Virus record (IMG/VR): IMGVR_UViG_3300042301_000093 | Location: 1 to 24,422 of that record | Strand: one strand, 5' to 3' | Source: a virus | Length of the DNA: 24,422 nucleotides | Shown: piece after piece, positions 6,805 through 11,627 of the stretch | How positions within the stretch are numbered: the stretch's first letter is position 1 | Layout: each line of letters begins with the position of its first letter | The notes under the pieces: generated by a model | The model's input: only the letters and a program-made list of their open reading frames with translations | The model's database searches: none | What the model was told of the DNA's origin: nothing | Program-made: the position numbers and the translations under genes

Positions 6805-6828
6805 TAATGTGAAAAGGTTGTATATTTG
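6795..6828 (+). promoter_or_regulatory. Bacteroidota-type promoter for the small-gene block
   Basis: TATATTTG at 6821-6828 is an exact match to the -7 consensus TAnnTTTG used by the primary sigma factor of Bacteroidota. The -33 partner may be TTG at 6800-6802 (18-base spacer) or TTTG at 6795-6798 (22 bases). Transcription would begin near 6833, leaving a leader of about 26 bases before the ATG at 6859. It sits at the first sizeable gap downstream of the terminase genes. Confidence 0.7.
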
Positions 6829-6858
6829 ATATATCAATTAACCACAAACACATTTTTT

Positions 6859-7158
6859 ATGCAAAACTTCACTTTAAAATTCGGTAAGTACAAAGGTCAG
6901 CAATTTTTAAGTACACCTACTTCTTACCAACAATGGCTACTAAAGCAAGATTGGTTTAAAATGCCTACTCAATTAACTGACTTACAAAAAGCATCAAAGC
7001 AAATTAGCCAATTAAGCGGTCAGCTAAAAGGTTGGAACGGGTATTCGGCTAATGGATATGCAGTCGAGTGTAATATGTTTGAAGCCGAGAAGGCTATGGA
7101 AGCAGCTATTTTTAATTGCTCTGACTTATGGTCTGCAAATTACAACGGCGAATATTAA
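6859..7158 (+). CDS. FGKYKGQ-motif protein (DUF3820-like)
   Basis: The ATG at 6859 gives 99 residues. A TTG at 6826 is in frame but lies inside the promoter box, so the later start is preferred. The N-terminus reads LKFGKYKGQQFLSTPTSYQQWLL (shown in parts as LKFGKYKGQ and YQQWLL), which matches the small fold seen in DUF3820 proteins and at the C-terminus of exodeoxyribonuclease X-like proteins. In those, 'FGKYKG...P..Y..WL' forms a compact domain of unclear role. The rest is helical and acidic and contains GWNGYSANGYAVECNMFEAEKA. It is the first gene after the promoter and is followed by a terminator, so it may be expressed strongly as a single-gene transcript. Confidence 0.75.
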   Translation: MQNFTLKFGKYKGQQFLSTPTSYQQWLLKQDWFKMPTQLTDLQKASKQISQLSGQLKGWNGYSANGYAVECNMFEAEKAMEAAIFNCSDLWSANYNGEY

Positions 7159-7165
7159 AATTTCA

Positions 7166-7193
7166 GGGGCTTGAAATATAGCCCCACCTTTTT
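7166..7193 (+). terminator. Rho-independent terminator
   Basis: GGGGCT (7166-7171) pairs with AGCCCC (7180-7185) around the loop TGAAATAT, followed by ACC and five T. It lies 7 bases after the preceding stop codon. The loop is identical to that of the terminator at 17643. Confidence 0.85.
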
Positions 7194-7212
7194 AAACTTA
7201 AACACAAACACA

Positions 7213-7299
7213 ATGAAAAAAGAAACCGCACAACTTTTAGCCGTATTTTTAGTAGCTTGTTACCTTATTGGACAATTACAAGACATCTACTCAAAATGA
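7213..7299 (+). CDS. Micro membrane protein, 28 residues
   Basis: An ATG at 7213 opens a 28-residue frame, MKKETAQLLAVFLVACYLIG plus QLQDIYSK. It is a short charged start, one hydrophobic helix (about residues 8-20) and a polar tail. The leader ACAAACACA before the ATG resembles those of neighbouring genes, and the TGA overlaps the next ATG as ATGA, which supports real translation. It could be a membrane regulator or part of a lysis system, but nothing in the sequence decides this. Confidence 0.45.
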   Translation: MKKETAQLLAVFLVACYLIGQLQDIYSK

Positions 7300-7421
7300 T
7301 TTACGCTATATGCCTTCTGCTAATTGCAACAGGTTTTGTAATGGCAGCATTATTTGACTACACAATTAAAAACTATGACCCAAAGCACAAAAGAATATAT
7401 AGACAAATATTACGCAAGTGA
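7296..7421 (+). CDS. Micro membrane protein, 41 residues
   Basis: It starts at an ATGA overlap with the 28-residue frame and ends at the TGA 7419-7421. The product MIYAICLLLIATGFVMAALF, then DYTIKNYDPKHKRIYRQILRK, has one transmembrane helix (residues 2-20) and a basic cytoplasmic tail. The two consecutive one-helix proteins could act as a pair. The frame overlaps the next ORF (ATG at 7375) by 47 bases, more than is usual here, so one of the two may be spurious or translated at low level. Confidence 0.45.
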   Translation: MIYAICLLLIATGFVMAALFDYTIKNYDPKHKRIYRQILRK

Positions 7422-7587
7422 GCCTATCAGCATTATGATGTCTAACATAGATGCGACCTATCTGGAGATACTTACCTACTGCAACGAGAAGGGTTACGAA
7501 CCTTCTAAACGTAGATTAAGAAAACCAGAACATAAGTCAGAAATCGGCTTTTTTGACATAGATAATTACAAACCCGAAACAATATAA
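7375..7587 (+). CDS. Hypothetical protein, 70 residues
   Basis: The ATG at 7375 gives MTQSTKEYIDKYYASEPIS and so on. An upstream in-frame TTG at 7354 is less likely as a start. The product is soluble and charged, with a helical N-terminus, a middle reading EILTYCNEKGYEPSKRRLRKP and an acidic aromatic end (GFFDIDNYKPE). No family is recognised. Its position in the run of small genes after the control region suggests an accessory or host-takeover role, which is inference only. Confidence 0.55.
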   Translation: MTQSTKEYIDKYYASEPISIMMSNIDATYLEILTYCNEKGYEPSKRRLRKPEHKSEIGFFDIDNYKPETI

Positions 7588-7664
7588 AATTAGAAATATA
7601 CTTCTAATTAATTAAAAACAAGCTATTTAAAAACAATTATTTAATCAAATTAGAAACATAATTC
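7587..7664 (+). repeat. Direct repeat pair and dyad upstream of small-gene run
   Basis: AAATTAGAAATATACTTC (7587-7604) recurs as AAATTAGAAACATAATTC (7647-7664) with two mismatches, exactly 60 bases apart. The first copy also contains the dyad ATTAGAA-N6-TTCTAAT (7589-7608). The 93-base gap between 7587 and 7681 holds no ORF and no clear TAnnTTTG box. The repeats may be operator sites controlling the genes from 7681 onward. Confidence 0.4.
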
Positions 7665-7667
7665 CAA

Positions 7668-7684
7668 AAACAAATAACCTATGA
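7668..7684 (+). repeat. 17-base leader repeat, copy 1
   Basis: AAACAAATAACCTATGA, which includes the ATG at 7681, is identical to the sequences at 7940-7956 and 8108-8124. It is purine-poor and has no Shine-Dalgarno element. It is likely a translation start context, since A-rich leaders are normal in Bacteroidota. Confidence 0.6.
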
Positions 7685-7956
7685 AAACAGCAATGCAAGA
7701 ATTAATTGATGAGCTTAAATTAATTGAGGCTTATCCTATGTCACCTTTAGTATTAAGAATTGCTACTGATTTACTTGAAAAAGAAAAAGAGCAGATAATA
7801 GATGCAGGTAATGCTTGTTCTATTAAAACAATAGTACATAGAGAAAAACTTGATGAAATGTCTGAAGATGAATTAAGGGATAGTCTTGTTAAGGATACTA
7901 TTTCATATGGAGATGAATACTACAACCAAACCTATAACCAAACAAATAACCTATGA
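7681..7956 (+). CDS. Conserved small phage protein, 91 residues
   Basis: The product begins MKTAMQELIDELKLIEAYP, has the helical core IATDLLEKEKEQIIDAGNAC and ends SYGDEYYNQTYNQTNNL. The 'EKEKEQIIDA...EYYNxTY' pattern is frequent in short proteins of Bacteroidota phages and prophages, always of unknown function as far as I recall. It starts right after the first copy of the 17-base leader, and its last codons contain the second copy, which provides the start of the next gene (ATGA overlap). Codons are A/T-rich compared with the structural genes. Confidence 0.7.
   Translation: MKTAMQELIDELKLIEAYPMSPLVLRIATDLLEKEKEQIIDAGNACSIKTIVHREKLDEMSEDELRDSLVKDTISYGDEYYNQTYNQTNNL
7940..7956 (+). repeat. 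17-base leader repeat, copy 2
   Basis: AAACAAATAACCTATGA overlaps the end of the preceding coding sequence and supplies the ATG at 7953. Because it is both the end of one gene and the start context of the next, it constrains the C-terminus (TNNL) of the upstream protein. Confidence 0.6.
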
Positions 7957-8108
7957 ATGAAGATTTATTATTAGAAGCTGCAAAGCCATTAATTGAGTAT
8001 TTAAATAATAACTATCACCCTCATTGCAAAATTATTGTTGAATGTAATAGCGTTGAGGTACTTGAAGGACTTGAACAATCAATAACAAAAGAATTTATAA
8101 AAGATTAA
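7953..8108 (+). CDS. Conserved small phage protein, 51 residues
   Basis: The frame starts at ATG 7953 (ATGA overlap with the upstream gene) and ends at TAA 8106-8108. The product is MNEDLLLEAAKPLIEYLNNN, then YHPHCKIIVECNSVEVLEGL and a short acidic tail. The pattern 'EAAKPLIxYLxxNxHPHxxxIV...VEVLEG' is one I recall from small ORFs across Bacteroidota phages and mobile elements, so this is very probably real despite its length. No function is known; it is a small alpha/beta protein with no membrane segment. Confidence 0.72.
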   Translation: MNEDLLLEAAKPLIEYLNNNYHPHCKIIVECNSVEVLEGLEQSITKEFIKD

Positions 8109-8124
8109 AACAAATAACCTATGA
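8108..8124 (+). repeat. 17-base leader repeat, copy 3
   Basis: AAACAAATAACCTATGA spans the last base of the preceding stop and the ATG at 8121. A weaker fourth version, AAACAAATAACACAATG, precedes the ATG at 8395. Confidence 0.6.
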
Positions 8125-8390
8125 CACCACAAGAAAAAGCAACAGAATTAGTAGAAAAATTTAAGCCTTATGTAAATGGATATGTTGGTAGCTCAATGCT
8201 AACTAACACAGAATATCCAGAATCAATTTTAAGAAAGGCTAAAGAATGTGCAAGAATAGTAGTAAACGAGATGATTGACAGATTAACATGGCATACAGGT
8301 GCAAGTGATTTAGGCAATACAATTATTGCTGGAGATATTGAATATTGGTATGAAGTGTTACAATCAATCAAATATAACCAAAACAAATAA
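8121..8390 (+). CDS. Conserved small phage protein, 89 residues
   Basis: The protein begins MTPQEKATELVEKFKPYVNG, continues with AKECARIVVNEMIDRLTW and ends EYWYEVLQSIKYNQNK. The 'TPxEKAxELxxKF...AKxCAxIxVxEM...YWxxVxxxI' pattern is widespread in hypothetical proteins of Bacteroidota phages. It is a helical, probably cytoplasmic protein without catalytic motifs. It is the third gene in a row to use the identical 17-base leader, so the three are probably regulated and translated alike. Confidence 0.72.
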   Translation: MTPQEKATELVEKFKPYVNGYVGSSMLTNTEYPESILRKAKECARIVVNEMIDRLTWHTGASDLGNTIIAGDIEYWYEVLQSIKYNQNK

Positions 8391-8394
8391 CACA

Positions 8395-8859
8395 ATGGAA
8401 TTACAACAAATCTTCGAAACAACAAAAGAACAACGCATCGAGTTTACCCACCAATTAATTGAACGCTTAAACGCAGGGGAACTTGACCCGTTAAAAACAC
8501 ATCTTCAAGTTAAAGCCTTAGAGGATATGCTCGAAACACTAAAGGCAAACAAGGACTATAAAGATGCGGTATTACAAGCAGCCGTATTAAACGGCAAGGA
8601 CTTCGAGTATATGAGTGCTAAGTTTAACATTCGCGAGGTCGGAGTTAAGTATGACTATACTAAATGCGAAAGTCCTGCATACGAGGAAATTATGACCGAG
8701 TACAATAGTGCAGCTAAAGCCAAAAAGGATATGGAAGAGTTCCTAAAAAAAGTTCCGCATCAAGGACTTGATATTATTAACGGAGTTACGGGCGAGGTTA
8801 CCAGAGTTTACCCACCTGCTAAGAGTAGCACAACAAGTGTAGCCGTATCCTTAAAGTAA
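8395..8859 (+). CDS. Conserved phage protein, 154 residues
   Basis: The ATG at 8395 is preferred because it follows the A-rich leader; an upstream in-frame start at 8326 would lie within the preceding gene. The protein begins MELQQIFETTKEQRIEFTHQ, has helical segments (ALEDMLETLKANKDYKDAVL), a central IREVGVKYDYTKCESPAYEE, a probable coiled coil (NSAAKAKKDMEEFLKKV) and a beta-like end with GVTGEVTRVYPPAKSSTTS. The 'VGxKYDYxxC...EVxxxYPPxKxSTxS' organisation recurs in Bacteroidota phages. The function is unknown; a DNA-interaction or morphogenesis accessory role is possible. Confidence 0.75.
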   Translation: MELQQIFETTKEQRIEFTHQLIERLNAGELDPLKTHLQVKALEDMLETLKANKDYKDAVLQAAVLNGKDFEYMSAKFNIREVGVKYDYTKCESPAYEEIMTEYNSAAKAKKDMEEFLKKVPHQGLDIINGVTGEVTRVYPPAKSSTTSVAVSLK

Positions 8860-8867
8860 TAAAAATA

Positions 8868-8960
8868 TTGTACTTCTTTGCAATTTGCTTACCTTTGGCA
8901 GCGTTATGCTACATAGGTGGGCATCTTGCTTATGAGATAATGTTAAAACTAAGAAAATGA
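8868..8960 (+). CDS. Micro membrane ORF with non-ATG start
   Basis: The 97-base gap between two clear genes is open in one frame up to the TGA at 8958-8960, which overlaps the next ATG as ATGA. Read from TTG 8868 it encodes about 30 residues (MYFFAICLPLAALCYIGGHL, then AYEIMLKLRK): one transmembrane helix and a basic end. An ATA at 8859-8861, sitting where a TAATG junction would be expected, would give 33 residues starting (M)KILYFF. The coupling and membrane character argue for a gene whose usual ATG has changed or that uses a rare start. Confidence 0.4.
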   Translation: MYFFAICLPLAALCYIGGHLAYEIMLKLRK

Positions 8961-9631
8961 CTTGGAACGATTTAACAGTTTGGCAGTACCAACAGATTTA
9001 CCCGATAGTTACAAAGCCTGAAAAGGATTGGACAACCTTAGATGTAGAAAGTAAGTTAGTAGGCATTTTGCATAACCTTACAGACACGCAAGTAGATAGC
9101 CTAAGCGTAGGGGAGTTTAACAAATTGAAGGTAACCCTTGACTTTTTAGATCATAAGATAGAAGGTAAGCCGGTTAAGTACACCGAAGTAAACGGCAAAC
9201 GTTACAAGTTTATTTATGATGTGCAGCAAATCAAAGCAGCCAGATACATTGAGACAAAAGTATTTAGTACGGACTTAGTAGGTAACCTACACAAGTTAGC
9301 AGCCTCAATGGTTATGCCACAACGCAAAACTTGGTGTGGTAAATGGGTCGATGATACCTACGATGCGGCAAAGCATAGCCAATATGCCGAGGACTTACAA
9401 GGGGCTAATTTTATGCACGTTTATCAATCCATTGTTTTTTTTTATCAAGTATACAGAAATTGGATAGAAGTTTCTCAGGGTTATTTGGTTCAGGAAATGA
9501 CGAACAAGGGAATGAGTTTGGAACAAGCGAAAGAGGTAGTTCAAATTTTATGCAGCACTTTGGATGGCAGTATTGCGCCAAATCTGTTGCCGACCACGAA
9601 AATATCACAGTTGACCAAAGCTATGAGCTAA
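8957..9631 (+). CDS. Tail assembly chaperone-like protein (zero frame)
   Basis: The 224-residue protein begins MTWNDLTVWQYQQIYPIV. It contains GKRYKFIYDVQQIKAARYIE, KLAASMVMPQRKTW and YQSIVFFYQVYRNWIE, and ends in helices. Position and size fit the chaperone (lambda gpG-like) that prepares the tape measure protein, and related proteins precede tail genes in Bacteroidota phages. A run of nine T (9435-9443) provides the slippery heptamer T TTT TTT in the correct phase at 9436-9442. A -1 slip would switch to the overlapping frame ending at 9714, giving a product of about 252 residues. The start overlaps the micro membrane ORF as ATGA. Confidence 0.65.
   Translation: MTWNDLTVWQYQQIYPIVTKPEKDWTTLDVESKLVGILHNLTDTQVDSLSVGEFNKLKVTLDFLDHKIEGKPVKYTEVNGKRYKFIYDVQQIKAARYIETKVFSTDLVGNLHKLAASMVMPQRKTWCGKWVDDTYDAAKHSQYAEDLQGANFMHVYQSIVFFYQVYRNWIEVSQGYLVQEMTNKGMSLEQAKEVVQILCSTLDGSIAPNLLPTTKISQLTKAMS
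9436..9442 (+). promoter_or_regulatory. Candidate -1 ribosomal frameshift site (T TTT TTT)
   Basis: In the zero frame the codons read GTT TTT TTT TAT (9434-9445), so the last T of GTT plus two TTT codons form a perfect X XXY YYZ heptamer. A -1 slip continues TTA TCA AGT with no stop until TAG at 9712-9714. The T9 run could also cause RNA polymerase slippage. Confidence 0.55.
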
Positions 9632-9714
9632 CCACCATACAATTCTTAAATACCCTATCCTATCTAAAGGCTAAAGCCGATTACGATAAAGAGCAACATA
9701 GGAAACTTAAGTAG
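9460..9714 (+). CDS. Overlapping -1 frame: chaperone extension or separate small protein
   Basis: The frame overlaps the end of the chaperone-like gene and extends 83 bases beyond it. In this frame the last 54 residues look like genuine protein: from Met at 9550, MQHFGWQYCAKSVADHEN, then a threonine-rich turn, then TIQFLNTLSYLKAKADYDK and a basic end. The first part (LFGSGNDEQGNEFGTSERGS) is low in character and may be only a by-product of the zero frame. Either a -1 slip at 9436-9442 fuses it to the chaperone, as in lambda gpG-T, or it is an independent gene starting at 9460 or, more likely, 9550. Its immediate 3' end is a hairpin. Confidence 0.55.
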   Translation: MDRSFSGLFGSGNDEQGNEFGTSERGSSNFMQHFGWQYCAKSVADHENITVDQSYELTTIQFLNTLSYLKAKADYDKEQHRKLK

Positions 9715-9740
9715 CCCTGCCATTTTTGGTGGGGTTAGTT
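9715..9740 (+). terminator. Terminator-like hairpin
   Basis: CCCTGCCA (9715-9722) pairs fully, with two G-T pairs, with TGGTGGGG (9727-9734) around a TTTT loop. It begins right after the TAG stop at 9712-9714. The T tract that follows is interrupted (TTAGTTATTTTT), so termination may be partial. Confidence 0.55.
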
Positions 9741-9764
9741 ATTTTTAGACCTTCCTTATATTTA
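9735..9764 (+). promoter_or_regulatory. Promoter candidate TTAG-N18-TATATTTA, leaderless GTG gene
   Basis: TATATTTA (9757-9764) differs from the Bacteroidota -7 consensus TAnnTTTG by one base. TTAG (9735-9738) lies 18 bases upstream. Only five bases separate the box from the GTG start at 9770, so the mRNA could begin at the start codon. The arrangement matches that at 18275-18312. Confidence 0.45.
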
Positions 9765-9769
9765 TTAGC

Positions 9770-10435
9770 GTGAGTATATCGAAAGCACAAATACAAGCGT
9801 TAAGGGATAGCTTTATACAAAGCTTAGGCGGTAGCTTTGATAAGTACAAGCCAGGAGAACTTCCCGTTTTAGAAGATACTTTAGCTTTATATGGTAAAGC
9901 CTTTAACGATAAGATTACCGAAATACTTGACAAGGAAAATATTACGAGTTCTGGAAGATTGGCAGAACCGGCTTTGCCTATCATTACAAAGTTTGGCACG
10001 GGTTACATTTTAAGCCTCGGTTATGAACCAGGAAGCGAAGCATCTAAATACTATGACTTTGTAAACAAAGGGGTAAAAGGTACAAAGAACGAGAAAGCAG
10101 ACAATAAAACACCTTACGCTTTTAAGGGAAATAAAAAAGCCGTTCCGGTAAGTTCAATAGAAAAATGGCTTAGTTACAATAAACTAAAGTCGGTATCGGT
10201 TAAAAAATATACAAAGCTTGGAACTGAAGCAAAGGCAATAGAAGGCAAGAAGTCCTTAGCCTTTTTAATTGCTCGAAGTATACATAGGAAAGGTTTAAAA
10301 TCTACACGCTACTTTGATAGAGCGGTAGCGCAAATATTTAATAAAGAATTTATTGAGAATATAGCAATCGCAGTAGGTGGCGATGTGCAAATTCAAATCA
10401 AACAAGCAATCAATGGCAATAACAATAACAAGTAG
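9770..10435 (+). CDS. Phage structural protein, probable minor tail or tail completion protein
   Basis: The frame starts with GTG at 9770, the only sensible start after the preceding hairpin. The 221-residue product begins MSISKAQIQALRDSFIQSLG. It contains FGTGYILSLGYEPGSEASKY, a basic KGTKNEKADNKT loop and FLIARSIHRKGLKSTRYFD, and ends with a predicted helix and a polar Asn-rich tail. The 'IARSIHRKGLKxTxYFD' segment is typical of gp10-like and tail completion proteins of Bacteroidota phages that act at the neck or tail. It overlaps the next gene by 23 bases. The exact role is inferred from order and from this one motif. Confidence 0.6.
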   Translation: MSISKAQIQALRDSFIQSLGGSFDKYKPGELPVLEDTLALYGKAFNDKITEILDKENITSSGRLAEPALPIITKFGTGYILSLGYEPGSEASKYYDFVNKGVKGTKNEKADNKTPYAFKGNKKAVPVSSIEKWLSYNKLKSVSVKKYTKLGTEAKAIEGKKSLAFLIARSIHRKGLKSTRYFDRAVAQIFNKEFIENIAIAVGGDVQIQIKQAINGNNNNK

Positions 10436-11627
10436 TCCTGCACCTTATTCTTCTATGCACGATAACTTATGGTTCGTATCAAGTTCTACTAATAGCGGAA
10501 CTACAAACTTTAAATTCGTTTATGATGTTTATATAAACGGCAGCCAGGTAATACGTTCTAAAGTATTTCCTGCTCCAAGTGCAGAAGGTAGCTATGGGGT
10601 GTTCAACGCATCTCCAATGGTAAGAAGTTTTGTTACTAACTACTTCGAGCCTTCAGGTAACTCAATACTTGTAGCATCAAATGATAAGATCAAAGTAGAT
10701 TACCAAGTAAGGATAGGCGAAGAGGTAAGCGGTGTTACAACTACAAACTTAGCATCGGGCAGCTATTCGGCTTACAACTTTGTACCGCCATTGTTTGCTG
10801 ACGTATTCTTAACAAAGAACCAAACACCTTTGGTGCTATCGGACTATTACGATAATTTACTATTAGAAAACTTTACCGATGATTTCTTAACGGAAAGAGA
10901 TACAGACGAAATAACCCTTGAATACGGAGATAACTTTTACATTACCTTCCTTAGAATTGCAACGGGTGGTTATTCGGCTTGGGTAGAAGTATTAGGGCAA
11001 GGCGATGTGGTTACTAATACTGTATCTGGTAACATAACCTTAAGCGGTCAATTTAATATGTTTAACCTACAAGCAGGACACATAAACGATTGGGCATCTG
11101 GCACGATTATAGATGAGAATACTTACGGCTATAATTTTTATTTAAAAAGAGGTGGCGCACAAACAAGGGTAATTAAGATTAAGCATAAGTGCTATCCTAA
11201 ATACCAACAATTCAACTTAGAGTTCCTAAATAGGCTTGGCGGTTGGGACACTAAAAAGTTTGCCCTTGTTAATAGAAGGTCAAGCGAATACCAAAGAGCA
11301 TCATACAGGCGAAGCGATTGGCAGCTTGTAGGTGGACAAATGACAAACATAGATGGATATAACAGATATAACGAAACAACTTTCAACTATGCTATTCAGC
11401 ATAAGGATAAATATAGGCTTACTTCTGATTGGGTTAGCGAACAAGATTATTCGTGGTTGGCTCAGCTTGTATCAAGTCCTATTGTTTATATGGAGGTTCT
11501 TGGTGCTTATTTCCCTGTTACCATAAGTACAAGCAATTACGAGTACAAGTTAGAAAGTGCAGATAAACTATTTAACTTTGAGATTGAAGTAGAAGTAGGA
11601 AAATACTTAACAAGCCAATTCAGATAA
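10413..11627 (+). CDS. Tail or baseplate structural protein, 404 residues
   Basis: The ATG at 10413 (MAITITSSPAPYSSMHDNLW) is preferred to the in-frame ATG at 10377 because it removes most of the overlap and gives the beta-rich start seen in related phage proteins. The product is rich in Ser, Thr, Asn, Tyr and Phe with alternating hydrophobic strands, for example FKFVYDVYINGSQVIRSKVF and FQYNL-type segments near the middle. The C-terminus reads YKLESADKLFNFEIEVEVGK. There are no membrane segments or enzyme motifs. Beta-sandwich proteins of this type lie between the chaperone and hub genes in Bacteroidota siphophages. It couples to the next gene by a one-base TAATG overlap. Confidence 0.65.
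   Translation: MAITITSSPAPYSSMHDNLWFVSSSTNSGTTNFKFVYDVYINGSQVIRSKVFPAPSAEGSYGVFNASPMVRSFVTNYFEPSGNSILVASNDKIKVDYQVRIGEEVSGVTTTNLASGSYSAYNFVPPLFADVFLTKNQTPLVLSDYYDNLLLENFTDDFLTERDTDEITLEYGDNFYITFLRIATGGYSAWVEVLGQGDVVTNTVSGNITLSGQFNMFNLQAGHINDWASGTIIDENTYGYNFYLKRGGAQTRVIKIKHKCYPKYQQFNLEFLNRLGGWDTKKFALVNRRSSEYQRASYRRSDWQLVGGQMTNIDGYNRYNETTFNYAIQHKDKYRLTSDWVSEQDYSWLAQLVSSPIVYMEVLGAYFPVTISTSNYEYKLESADKLFNFEIEVEVGKYLTSQFR

Noticed and set aside
6591-6812. 73-codon + strand frame across the end of the terminase gene
   Set aside because: It overlaps the essential nuclease motif region of TerL in another frame and continues into the repeat-rich control region; no protein-like features.
6826-6858. TTG start at 6826 for the FGKYKGQ protein
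   Set aside because: The codon lies inside the TATATTTG promoter box, so it would not be on the transcript; the ATG at 6859 follows at a normal distance.
8326-8394. Longer start at 8326 for the 154-residue protein
   Set aside because: It overlaps the end of the previous gene and skips the A-rich leader that precedes the ATG at 8395.
10377-10412. Upstream ATG at 10377 for the 404-residue tail protein
   Set aside because: It would add 12 residues that merely read the previous gene in another frame; ATG 10413 gives a more natural beta-rich start.
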